NCBI GenBank assembly: GCA_013398615.1
Contig: VZSR01000514.1
Coordinates: forward strand, 4,617,996-4,681,995
Direction: 5' to 3'
DNA: 64,000 nt
DNA from: Brachypodius melanocephalos
Taxonomy: Eukaryota; Chordata; Aves; Passeriformes; Pycnonotidae
The position numbers and the translations under genes are program-made. Of this stretch, positions 47,801-56,400 are shown piece by piece (the stretch's first letter is position 1; every line of letters starts with the position of its first letter). The notes below the pieces were generated by a model. That model was not told where the DNA came from. It ran no database searches and was given only the letters and a program-made list of their open reading frames with translations.

Positions 47801-50800
47801 TGGATAGGTATTTGGCTTACACTGTGTCTCAGGTTACTGGTAACGTCTCCATTTGATTAATGCCTGAATTTAATTACATTTATAAAAGCATTGCCAGCAA
47901 ATTTAAGGAACTAACTTGCTGGTGAGATTGATAATGGATTATCAAAACAGTTGACAGCTTTTAAATTTTGTATCTAATTAGTGTTGGGTTTTTATTTTAA
48001 AATTCAATAGATTGATATGTTGCTGAAAGAGTATTTGCTTTCTGGAGATGTATTGGAAGCAGAACGCTGCCTTCAGGAACTGGAAGTACCCCATTTTCAC
48101 CATGAACTTGTATATGAAGTAAGGAGAAATCAGTCCCTTTAATAATTGATCGTATTTTGGTGTGGCCATGCAAATAATCTAACTGGCATCTGAAGCTTAG
48201 GTTGCTTGTTCTGTTATTTGAATAACTAAATTGTTTCATGTGAAGTTAATGGTTTGTGTGCTCATCTGTGTGTGCATTGTGCAACAAGTAAGCTGTTGCT
48301 GACTCTGGGAAGATCCAGAATTTTGGGGGAGTTAAATAAGTTGGATTCAGATTATTATAAGTTCCTGAAAATAAGATCTCAGTTTATTTTCTGTTGAGGA
48401 ATAGCAACTAAAAAACCCTCCCATGCTTTGTTTTGGTGTTTATTTCCTTCTAGTTTCAGGTATCTGGGTATTCTAATGGGTGTTACCTGTTTTTTTTAAT
48501 TTATAGAGCTTCCTTTTTCAGGGTGGGATTGTTTCACCCAGCACAATCATAAAAGCTTGCATATTTCAGACCCAGCCTATATGGGAGACTGTTCCCATTT
48601 GTACTCTTTTATCTGCCAAACTGGGAAATGATTGTTTACCAATAAAGCTGAACACCCACAATCTACAAAATTTCCTTTTCAGTAAATTGACTTGTTACAG
48701 AAAATTCTTTCACAATAGAACTACAGAATCATTTCTGTAGTTGATGGGGATTGTGCAGTATTGCAGATTTTAAGCTTCTGAGTCCTTCTGAAATCACAGA
48801 TGAGAAACCCCCATGGATACAAAATTAAAACCCCACGGATACAAAATTAATTTCACAAAATTAATTAACTGCCATCTGTACTGCAGCAGCCACATGGATA
48901 TAGCCATGTAGTGCTGAAACCAGAGACAGAAAGGCAATGCATTTCACTCTGTCTAGTTCTTTCTGGTTTTTCATACCTTTTATCTTATCCAAAGAACTTT
49001 TCATCAGTTTTTGTTTTATAATAATAATAGTCAACTGAAATTGTTAGTGCATGTAGTAAATGAGCTTTTTTCCCCAGCAAGTTCATAATAACACGTTCAC
49101 TCCTTTCTGTACCTCATATGGTCACACACCTTGTACCTGGGCCAGTGTTCTAATTTTAGTCAAAACACTTGCATGATTTGTTTTAGGCCATTGTGCTGGT
49201 TTTGGAGTCGACTGGAGACAAGACCTTTAAAATGATACTGGATTTGTTGAAGACTTTGTGGAAATCTTCTGTCATTACTGTGGACCAAATGAAAAGGGTA
49301 AGTATGGAATTTAGAGAACTTCGCATAAAGTCTTCCAAAATTTCTAGCTGCCTTTATGCAGTTAAATGGTTAAAACAAATAATCTAAAATGCTGCAATAT
49401 TGCTTCACCTTTTAAATTTGTCTTTTTATCTGGTAGTTGTTTGTAACTGGAGTAGTACAGTAAAGGCCCAATAATTACAAATGTCAAATAGAGCAGTATA
49501 GAAATGAGTATTTTGCACAGTTGGAATCATCTGTGGCTTTACTTCTCAGGATGAGTATAGGACAGCAATTCTGTCCCAGGGCAGACTGGTGACCACATCA
49601 ACACTTACACAAAAATTGACTCACCTGTGTTGCTCGTGGGAAGTGATAAAGTCATCTCTGTTTGTCCCCAGCCTCTATGCTGCTGCATAAACTTGTGTTG
49701 GTCATTTGTGGCCACATTTTGTCCACTTACATGGAAGACTTATTAATTTTCTTCCCATGTTACTTCCCATGTAGTAACAGGCAAGCTCACATACAGATTT
49801 CGTACTGTCTGGATCTCTGACTTCTAGAGTAGTTAAAAGTTCAGGTTGTGTTTTTATGTAGATAGATATTTGTCTAATGCCATTGTATGGGCCAGTATTA
49901 TATACCTTATTTCTCTACTGACTTGTAGTTGCAATGCTTTAGGTTTGTGAAACCATATAAAAAAATAAACCCTCTGGAATGCAGAAGGCTGTTTAAAAAC
50001 ATTGTGATAAAATCATAGAATAACCCAAAGATGATTTGAATCGTTACACTGCAGGGCTATGAACGGGTTTACTGTGAAATCCCAGACATTAACCTGGATG
50101 TGCCACACTCCTATTCTGTGCTCGAGCGCTTTGTAGAGGAATGCTTTCAGGCTGGAATCATCTCCAAACCATTGAGAGACCTCTGCCCTTCAAGGTACTT
50201 GTTTCATTGTAGATAGGCAAAGGCACTGATCTTCATTCCTGTCATAGCTTACAGAAAGCAGCATCTTAGGACCAAAGTGTGATTGGAAGTGGGGACTGGA
50301 GGATGGACAAACAGTTGGACTGGTAAAACGTGTATTAAGAAGCTGCACTGATGTGAAACCTATTGAGGCTGGGATAAATACTTGAGGAAAGACAGCCTCC
50401 TGTGAATCCCAAACAGCACCTCTCAGTGCTCCCCAGAGGATAAAGGCTGCCTCTCCTCTGGTTTCCTAATGTCCTTGGGAGAAATCAGTGTTAGCACCAA
50501 GCTGGAAGATCCAGGTGTCACAATTGTCCATGTAGGTGACAGTGGAAAACTGTCAGCTGTACTTGGGAAATGAAAAACAAAATCCTTTAAAAATGGTTTC
50601 AACTTTCAGTGTGAGTAGAGTTCTAAGATGAGACCACCAGTTCTAATATTTATATTAAAAGGAATAGGGCACTAATATGGGATAAGCTCTGCACACCCCG
50701 TTTCTCATATCTGTCCTGTGATTCGTACAATACTTCTGGTTTCCTATGGCTTGGTTACTCATAGCATAAATAATGCTGTGTGAACTGTACCTAATCAGTA

Positions 50801-51459
50801 CGCTGTTACCTCCTTACTGGTCACAAAACAGTTAGTAAGTTTTATTTCCTCTGGGGAATATATGTAATTTTTTAAATAAAATGTTAAAACTATTATTCAC
50901 AGTTTTATGCATTGGGAATAATATTTATTTGACAGGTCTTTTCTATTTTGGATGTTTTGTTAGAGTTCTTAAACCATCTCGACAGCTTGTGATAAATTTG
51001 GATCTTGGAATGTTAGCATCTTTATCAAGAACAGCCTCCATTAGTGGACTTTACACTTAAAACCATGTGTGTTGGTATCAAATGTTTTGCAGGTTTGGGT
51101 GTGTGGGAGGGTTGAGAGTCATCACTGCATCAAAAGCTTGATTATACTGTGGTTAGTAGTTATATGTTGAGAGGCATTTTTGGTTTGTGTACTTCAGTTT
51201 TAAGTAAGAAGCCACCATTCCTAGGTTTCCAAACCAGCATTTTTAAGCAGCTGAGCTGACATTGTGATCACTGCTAACCCTGCTAAACTTACACTTTATA
51301 TTTGACTTCCAAAACCTAAAAGAAGATTCTTCTCAGCAAGAAAAAGCCAAGCAATGCTACTCTAAATTACTGAAAAGATCCTTTCTGCTTTCTTACAGGG
51401 GCAGGAAGCGTTTTGTGAGTGAAGGAGATGGAGGTCGTCTGAAGCTGGAAAGCTACTGA
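38845..51459 (+). CDS. PDCD4: PDCD4, programmed cell death 4 (eleven coding exons, 466 residues)
   Basis: PDCD4 is a tumour-suppressor protein that binds the helicase eIF4A through two MA3 domains and blocks cap-dependent translation; it shuttles between nucleus and cytoplasm. The exons are 38845-38884, 42190-42486, 43029-43123, 44644-44757, 45014-45235, 45498-45595, 47073-47187, 48011-48118, 49187-49297, 50055-50194 and 51399-51459. They join in frame to 466 residues (human 469). The N-terminus has a basic RNA-binding stretch and the DSGRGDS phosphodegron (70-75). MA3-1 is coded by about exons 5-8 and MA3-2 by exons 9-11. The eIF4A-contact acids corresponding to human E249/D253 and D414/D418 are E246/D250 and D411/D415. 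The AKT-site sequence RKRFVSEGD is at the C-terminus. All introns are GT..AG. Confidence 0.97.
38885..42189 (+). other. PDCD4: PDCD4 intron 2
   Basis: An intron of about 3.3 kb. It has a long T-rich tract at 41158-41190 and a short C-run near 41591-41602. No coding frame or mobile element is recognised. Confidence 0.75.
41158..41190. repeat. Poly(T)-rich tract
   Basis: An almost pure T run interrupted by a few C. No adjacent element body is recognised, so it is not called as a retroposon tail. Confidence 0.85.
42190..42486 (+). CDS. PDCD4: PDCD4 exon 3: basic N-terminal region and phosphodegron
   Basis: It follows a ctttttaag acceptor and ends AAAG|GTTGGT. It reads INGNWIPATSITEAKINAKA, then KRRLRKNSSRDSGRGDSV and VPTSPKGKLLDRRSRSGKGR. 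The S6K site and the DSGxxxS-type degron bound by the beta-TrCP ubiquitin ligase are intact. Confidence 0.96.
42487..44643 (+). other. PDCD4: PDCD4 introns 3 and 4
   Basis: About 0.5 kb (42487-43028) and 1.5 kb (43124-44643), separated by exon 4. Nothing is recognised beyond splice signals. Confidence 0.7.
43029..43123 (+). CDS. PDCD4: PDCD4 exon 4
   Basis: This 95-bp exon has a tttgtcag acceptor and a CAG|GTATGC donor. It reads GAGGKGVWGTPGQVYDVEEV and then DIKDPNYDDDQ, almost identical to human. Confidence 0.96.
44644..44757 (+). CDS. PDCD4: PDCD4 exon 5: start of MA3-1
   Basis: It codes for 38 residues in phase 0: ENCVYETVVLPLDERAFEKT through HGDTNEVS. The donor is TCG|GTATGT. Confidence 0.96.
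45014..45235 (+). CDS. PDCD4: PDCD4 exon 6: core of MA3-1
   Basis: It codes for 74 residues in phase 0, with a tatctag acceptor and a CACAG|GTATAT donor. It contains VPVLAVSLALEGKASHREMT and PELVLDSPRAPQ; the Glu and Asp of ELVLD correspond to the eIF4A-contact pair. Confidence 0.97.
45498..45595 (+). CDS. PDCD4: PDCD4 exon 7
   Basis: It reads LVGQFIARAVGDGILSSTYI and then DGYKGTVDCVQA, ending in phase 2 at GCTCG|GTAATT. Confidence 0.96.
45596..47072 (+). other. PDCD4: PDCD4 intron 7
   Basis: An intron of about 1.5 kb with a T/G-rich low-complexity tract at 45664-45710. No other feature is seen. Confidence 0.75.
47073..47187 (+). CDS. PDCD4: PDCD4 exon 8: linker between the MA3 domains
   Basis: It follows a ttgcctttag acceptor. 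It reads AALDRATVLLSMSKGGKRID then SVWGAGGGQQSVKHLVKE, with an AAAGAG|GTAATG donor. The Gly-rich linker matches human SVWGSGGGQQSV. Confidence 0.96.
48011..48118 (+). CDS. PDCD4: PDCD4 exon 9: start of MA3-2
   Basis: It codes for 36 residues in phase 0, IDMLLKEYLLSGDVLEAERC through PHFHHELVYE. The donor is GAA|GTAAGG. Confidence 0.96.
48806..48850. repeat. Two-copy ~23-bp tandem duplication
   Basis: The phrases ccatggatacaaaattaa and ccacggatacaaaattaa follow each other directly and differ at one base. The repeat is intronic and of no obvious function. Confidence 0.75.
49187..49297 (+). CDS. PDCD4: PDCD4 exon 10: MA3-2
   Basis: It codes for 37 residues in phase 0, AIVLVLESTGDKTFKMILDL through SSVITVDQMKR. 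The donor is AAAAGG|GTAAGT. Confidence 0.96.
50055..50194 (+). CDS. PDCD4: PDCD4 exon 11: end of MA3-2
   Basis: It reads GYERVYCEIPDINLDVPHSY, then SVLERFVEECFQAGIISKPL. It contains the second eIF4A-contact acid pair (DINLD). It ends in phase 2 at TCAAG|GTACTT. Confidence 0.97.
50195..51398 (+). other. PDCD4: PDCD4 intron 11
   Basis: About 1.2 kb with a good polypyrimidine tract before the final acceptor. Nothing else is recognised. Confidence 0.75.
51399..51459 (+). CDS. PDCD4: PDCD4 exon 12: C-terminus and stop
   Basis: It follows a ctttcttacag acceptor. It reads GRKRFVSEGDGGRLKLESY and a TGA at 51457-51459. The Ser of RFVSEGD matches the AKT-phosphorylated human S457. Confidence 0.97.
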
Positions 51460-51747
51460 ATGTGAGAACCACCCCCTGAAGCCTTACAAGTTGAAAGGGA
51501 ACATAGCTCGCTGTATACAACACGCATGCTCCTCTGGTGTGTGTATGTATATATGTATACACATCTAGGACATACCAAATTTAAGAGTTGCTTAGCACAG
51601 TTTGTATTTTTTTAAGAGCACATGTTTTGGGTACAAATTGTTTTCTTTTTTTTTTTTTTTAATAGTTTTGTAAATTTCAGGAAGAAGTGTTCTTTCTTTG
51701 GGCATATAGTAGAACAACTGGCCACTCTGCTGTGGTGGTGCCTTGAA

Positions 51748-51755
51748 ATAAGCTA
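51748..51755 (+). promoter_or_regulatory. PDCD4: miR-21 target site in the PDCD4 3' UTR
   Basis: ATAAGCTA is a perfect 8-mer match to the miR-21 seed (positions 2-8 plus A opposite position 1). PDCD4 is an established miR-21 target in mammals with a single conserved site, so its presence here fits conservation of the control. Confidence 0.8.
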
Positions 51756-52119
51756 TCTCTGTATGTGCCATGTTTATGACCTAATCATTCCATGTGTGCA
51801 TCGATGTCTGACTGCCGCTCGCTCTTTCCAGGACAGTGCTGTCATCATAAAATCACTGGTTTATACAAAGCTTTATTATAGAAGGGTCAGGTTAAGCTGC
51901 TGTGATCCCATTTCCATTGCTGCTAAAGAAATACTGTGCTTTGGGAGTTAAAAAAAAAAATAGCAGTTTCTTTGTTTTAAAGAGCCCAAGAAAATACAGT
52001 TGGGTCACAAGACAAATACACCTGTTTCAGGGGAGAACACTGGTTGGTTTCAGCCCCCATGTACCAAACTTGTCTTTTTTTCTATGTAACTGGAAAAGTG
52101 AAAAGTTCTGGTAAAACAT

Positions 52120-52125
52120 ATTAAA
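52120..52125 (+). terminator. PDCD4: PDCD4 poly(A) signal
   Basis: ATTAAA is followed within about 20-40 bases by a T/G-rich element (tttttgtgaa, cttgtttctgtctg). Cleavage is expected near 52140-52145. Confidence 0.6.
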
Positions 52126-52145
52126 AATATTTTTTGTGAAGCTCT

Positions 52146-52700
52146 TGTTTCTGTCTGCTTTTTATTTATTTTAAAGAGAATAATTTAAGCAGTACATCTA
52201 ATGCTGCCCTTTGGTCTTGAAATCAGGAGAGCACAGAATAATTAAGCTCATGGTAAGTAAGTATTTACCAGATCTGTTTTAGAAAACACAACTGCCTTGT
52301 GTAGGAGCATCCAGGCTGGCACAGATAGTGTGAACGTGTCTTTGCTGCAGAGCTTCGCTAAGCCCTGGCTCAAGAACAGGACCGACCTAAGGAAGACGCG
52401 CTTACAGGAACACGGTAGGACCTCTAATTTGTTTTTCTGTTTCGTGTCAAGGTTTCAGGTGTTCCGAAATACTGGGAACAGCCATTCCAGGGCCGGGAAC
52501 ACGCTGTGCTCAAGAGCCAAGCGCTTCAGTGCTCGAGCGGGTCTGGTAAGCCCGGCTTGGAGCAGGGGGTTGTGGAACTCGCCTCCTCCCGCTTTCCGAG
52601 GGGTTCTAGTAGCTCTTAAGACGCGTTTAAAATATCGCCAGGGCAGCTTCCGGCGCGGCCTCCCCGCCCGGCCCGGCCCGGCACGGCACCACCGCCTGCG
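52146..52700. other. Space between convergent PDCD4 and BBIP1
   Basis: AT-rich at first (it includes TTTATTTATT at about 52161-52170, which reads as AATAAATAAA on the minus strand), then increasingly GC-rich. A longer BBIP1 3' UTR could end here and meet the PDCD4 end. No coding frame is recognised. Confidence 0.5.
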
Positions 52701-52710
52701 TTCAGGCCAC

Positions 52711-52716
52711 ACTTTA
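52711..52716 (-). terminator. BBIP1: Candidate BBIP1 poly(A) signal
   Basis: On the minus strand ATTAAA lies about 70 bases after the stop and is followed by gtgtggcctg, a GT-rich element. It would give a very short 3' UTR. A second candidate is near 52161-52170. Confidence 0.45.
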
Positions 52717-52782
52717 ATCCGCAGCCCCGTCACACAGCGGTACCTCCGAGTGCGGCTGCGGCCGGACACGACCCTCTCCGCG

Positions 52783-52958
52783 CTACTGCCGGGGCGGCGC
52801 GGCCCCCGCGGACGGCGGCGGGGCCTCGTCGGGCGGCTGGGCCGCCTCCAGCGCCGCCCTCTGCAGCTTCTCCAGCTTCTCCAGCGACACCGACTTGAGG
52901 GGCAGGATCTTGGGCTTGCACAGCACCATGGCGGCCGTGTCCTCCACCGACAGCTGCC
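52783..52958 (-). CDS. BBIP1: BBIP1 last coding exon
   Basis: 176 bases, from ccctttgcag acceptor to the TAG stop (complement of 52783-52785). It carries the conserved BBIP1 core and a divergent Pro/Ala-rich end. Confidence 0.92.
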
Positions 52959-53079
52959 CTGCAAAGGGAGAAAAGGGCCGTGAGCGAGCGGCGGGCTGGG
53001 CGGGCAGCGCCGGGCGGTGCTCGTCGCCGGTACCTTGCTTGGGCAGCACCTCCCGGAGCGCTCCCGTCCCCTCCGGCAT
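52783..53079 (-). CDS. BBIP1: BBIP1 (BBIP10), BBSome subunit, two coding exons, 73 residues
   Basis: BBIP1 is a small subunit of the BBSome, the coat complex that moves membrane proteins in and out of cilia; loss causes a form of Bardet-Biedl syndrome in people. Exon 1 (53079-53034) codes for MPEGTGALREVLPKQ plus one base. Exon 2 (52958-52783) codes for GQLSVEDTAAMVLCKPKILP and LKSVSLEKLEKLQRAALEAA, then a Pro/Ala-rich tail and TAG. The ATG has a strong context (gccgccATG) and lines up exactly with the short human isoform start. The core REVLPKQG, VLCKPK, LPLKS and LEKLEK matches the family. The intron is only 75 bp (52959-53033) with consensus ends (G|gtacc, ttgcag|G). The acidic/Gln-rich human tail is replaced by a Pro/Ala-rich one. 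Codon use is extremely GC-rich. Confidence 0.92.
   Translation of the reverse strand: MPEGTGALREVLPKQGTGDEHRPALPAQPAARSRPFSPFAGQLSVEDTAAMVLCKPKILPLKSVSLEKLEKLQRAALEAAQPPDEAPPPSAGAAPPRQ
53034..53079 (-). CDS. BBIP1: BBIP1 first coding exon
   Basis: 46 bases from ATG (complement of 53077-53079) to the donor CAAG|GTACC. Reading through the donor would stay open, which makes one long frame look continuous; the splice is supported by exact joining of LPKQ to GQLSVED as in other BBIP1 proteins. Confidence 0.9.
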
Positions 53080-53112
53080 GGCGGCTCCGGCACGGCACCA
53101 CCCCCGCAGACA

Positions 53113-53132
53113 ACTACGGCTCCCAGCTTGCA
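53113..53132 (+). promoter_or_regulatory. ZNF143-type motif 1
   Basis: ACTACGGCTCCCAGCTTGCA fits the ZNF143/THAP11 (SBS) consensus ACTACAATTCCCAGNATGC with few mismatches. It lies about 35 bases upstream of the BBIP1 start codon. Confidence 0.75.
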
Positions 53133-53174
53133 CTGCGCGGCGCCACGCCCAGGCACCCCTGTCGTGCCCCCCGT

Positions 53175-53194
53175 TGCGTGCTGGGAGTGGTAGG
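53175..53194 (-). promoter_or_regulatory. ZNF143-type motif 2
   Basis: On the plus strand tgcgtgctgggagtggtagg is the reverse of the same consensus with some mismatches. Confidence 0.6.
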
Positions 53195-53217
53195 CCTAAC
53201 AGGGCTCCGGCTGCCCC

Positions 53218-53240
53218 AATGCGCGATGGGAATTGTAGTC
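53218..53240 (-). promoter_or_regulatory. ZNF143-type motif 3
   Basis: On the plus strand gatgggaattgtagt is a near-perfect reverse match to ACTACAATTCCCA, preceded by tgcgc as is common for these sites. Confidence 0.8.
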
Positions 53241-53450
53241 CTTGTCATGGTGCTGCGCCGGGGCAGCCCCGGGCGCGGCGGCAGAGGCTCCCCCGGGGCT
53301 GTCCCGGTCCCGGGATTCAGGATGCCGCTCCTCGCCTCAGCTGCGCCGAGCTCCGCTCTGGGGCGGAGCCATCCCACCTGCGTGGGCCTGCCTGGCCCCG
53401 GCGAGCCGCTGCCTGCCCGCCCGCCGGGGCCCACCGCGGAACTCAAGCTT

Positions 53451-56400
53451 TGAAGCTCTTTCATGGTTTATTTTCTGCTTCTGTAAATAAAATCCCCAGC
53501 AGACACCGTCCAGCAGACGGGTGTGGCCAGGGCGTACGCGTCCCGGTTTTCGTTTCCAGGCAGCGCCTCGGGATTCGCGATGTGAATCATGCTGCTGTTT
53601 GACATGTAAACAGCAGTAAAAGCCGCTGTCTTTTTAAACACTGAGAGCTTCGATGTCGCCGAACCTGATGGGCCAGTGCACCGGGATCCCCCACAGGGGT
53701 CCGCCTTTTGGAGGATCTTTGCCACCGGGAGCGGCTTCCCTGGGAAACCCCCGCGGGGAGCCGAGTGTGACCCGGCATGGGCGGAGAGGGATTCACCTGT
53801 CCTGTGCCTTGGCCATGCCCCAGCAAGCCCCGATTCCGGGATGTGTTGTAATTTTAGAGTTTGTTAATGAGCTTGCCTGTGCGCCCTGCGCACCCTGTGT
53901 GCCCGGGGATTGGCAGCTCGGGCTGGTAATCCTGCTAACCTGGCCTTGGCAGGCGGCCACGGCTCCTTTCACTACTCTGGGATTGAGATCTGGCTTCTTG
54001 CTATGCACAGGGAATGACCGTGGATGAGTAAAATGGGGGAGAAAATCATCTTTGCTAATAATTCTTTTCCATTCTGCCTTGGTGGTGGCTGTCTGCATGC
54101 TTCCCTCTGCTAGCTCAGGTGGGGCCTGTCGGCTGCGGGATCCAAGGTTTGCTGGGAGAGTAATGATAAAATTTTTAACTTCCAGTAAGCGGCACCTCTC
54201 TGATAGCTATTTAAAGCCTCGTTTGCATTGTTCCAGAACTATTTCCTTTTTCCTTTAAGCAACCTAGCGTAGGAAGCTGACAATCCCTCAGGTAGCCCGG
54301 TTCTACCTCGCTGGAAGCCTCGCCTGATGCTGGGTTGGAGGCCAGCAGACCCCACAGAGGGTGAGAGCAGGGGGTTGTGGTGCTGCTTCCTGCCTTTTGT
54401 GGAGCTGGCCAAAGATAACACTCCTGGGCTGGTCCTGGGCAGCATAGACGTGGGCCCTTTTTGTCCTTACTCGCATATTCCACTTTCAGGTCAGAAGACT
54501 GGCGTTGATGAAGCTGTAAAATGGATTTACTTGCTGGGGACATCCTTCTCTACTCTTTGAAGTGCTCAGAAGCATTCCCACTGATTTCAGTGGAAAAGCT
54601 CCTTTGTCTGATGTGCTTTTCCATGTGCCAATCAGTATTTTGTGCTGACTGGAAGGGAACTTTATGATGGATGTTTTTAGACCAGGGCATTTTAAAAAGT
54701 ACATGCAATTTGCAGATCAGTATTTTGTAGTTGCTTGTCAGTTTGTTTTTAAGAACTGATCCAGCATCTTAGATATGGCTATGGCTAAAAATGAACATAA
54801 AATATACCCAGTTATGACTGAAAATTTTGCACTGTGAAAGCAGGAGTTATTCCTGTGGTAACAAATATGGCCTGCAAAGCAACAGAAATGAGCTGAAAGC
54901 AAGATGTTGAATTCAAATTGTAGGCCAGGTTTTGTGCCAGTGTCCTTCACAGTGCCAGTGGCCACCTGGAGTCCAGCATTATGTGAACACTTGCATTTGG
55001 AGCCCATATCAGTCGAGCAGGGAATCACTTTCCAAAAGCAGTTTTCCTGCCAACAGGGTTTGTTTGCTTGGTGATAAGAAACAATGGTCAACTCAGTTTG
55101 TTACTTGAGCATTTTAGTGACTGAGGAGTTTGGCATCCTGTACTAGATCCATTTTCTTAGCTACTCAAATGCCAGCTTGGCAGCCTATCTAGGAAGCTGA
55201 TAGCGCTGGGACAGGCGTGATTGTGGAGGTTGTTTTCAACAGCTCCTAGTAAGTCTGTTTTTAAGACACCTCCTTCCTTTTTTTTCCTTTACTGGGAAAA
55301 AAAAAAAATCATAGTTACCACCTTCGTGACTGGGAGGTCTGGATGAGAGAGGAGAGGGAGGCATGGCCATGCAGCTTAACATCCTACTTTTCAAAGTGCC
55401 TTAAAAACAGGACTGGGTTTAGTTTTGAGTAAGGCTGGTATTTATTCACTAGAACAGTGTTGGCTATAGTTAAGAGGAGGGAAAAGCATTTCATAGAGGA
55501 TCTAATTCCCCTTGTTTTGTTAGCAGAGAAACAAGGAGAAAGAAATGTGAATTTTCCAGTTACAGATGAGAGTTCCAATCTCTTCTGCTAAAGAAAGCAT
55601 AGTTATACCCCCTTTTTTGACCTTTTTGGCCTGTGGGGTTGAGATGTGCTCAAGCACTCATTCATTTCTCTCATGGGCCTTTCCAGTTGCCAGGAATAGG
55701 TAGAAAGCTGTTTGCCATCTGGGAAAAGCACTGTGCACTTGCAATGGGACTGTGCTGAGTCAGTGCATTATATTGGTGTTATTCCACGGGGCTGGAGAAG
55801 TCAGAACAAGACTGTCCTCGTGCCCTGGTCTCAAGCTATGTCCCCATGGCATGAAGCTTCCCAGGGTCCTGAGACTCGACCTTGGGATGAAACCCAGAGT
55901 TTTTTGAGAAAGTGTAAGCTTGGTATCCGTGGAGAGGACAATGTACTCTAGGTTGCACATCCTTTTTTTACTGATGTCACAAACAAGTTACTCTTGTATA
56001 CTGCAGAGAGCCTCACAGCCACAAAACCAGCAATAATTTTATAAATGATAAGCTTGTTTTCCTCCTCCTGTTCCCAGATACTCTGACTGCAGCAGACAGC
56101 AGAGATGTGCATTGCTGGAATCCAGAGGGTTTCGTAATTTGGCAACCGCTTGCTGAAAGCCCTGCAGATACAAAACAACACTTATTTCAAGTCTTGAGAA
56201 ACGTCTCCTACTAAGTAGAAGAAAAAAGCATTTAGGTGAAGCAATGTTGCCAGTCCCATTTGTTTGTGAGGCTTGGTTTTTGTCTTTATACATTTTAAAT
56301 GCTTTTTATTCCCCTTCTGCTTTTTAAGCCTTTCAAGTTCATGTTTTCCATATGACAAGAAAGTCTGGAATCAAGTCCTTACTTTAAAAAGCAAAAATTT

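Larger units (their letters stand above)
47188..50054 (+). other. PDCD4: PDCD4 introns 8, 9 and 10
   Basis: AT-rich introns 47188-48010, 48119-49186 and 49298-50054. A degenerate two-copy tandem duplication of about 23 bp lies near 48806-48850. No coding frame is recognised beyond the exons. Confidence 0.7.
51460..52145 (+). other. PDCD4: PDCD4 3' UTR
   Basis: It runs from the stop codon to the region just after an ATTAAA signal. It includes a T-run (51646-51660) and an 8-mer miR-21 seed match. The length (about 0.7 kb) is inferred from the first plausible poly(A) signal. Confidence 0.7.
52620..53450. promoter_or_regulatory. CpG island spanning BBIP1 and the BBIP1/SHOC2 promoter
   Basis: Dense CpG covers the whole BBIP1 coding region and continues beyond it. 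In other amniotes SHOC2 starts a few hundred bases away in the opposite direction, so the island probably drives both genes. The SHOC2 noncoding first exon should lie around 53250-53500, but I cannot place its donor. ATGGCGG on the plus strand at the BBIP1 start resembles a YY1 site. Confidence 0.7.

Noticed and set aside
53034..53133. Upstream extension of the BBIP1 frame to 53133
   Set aside because: There is no ATG in that extension; the ATG at 53079 has a strong context and matches the family start.
52297..53602. Long open frames of 228-235 codons around BBIP1
   Set aside because: They run antisense to or across BBIP1 in CpG-island DNA. Only the spliced minus-strand frame matches a known protein.
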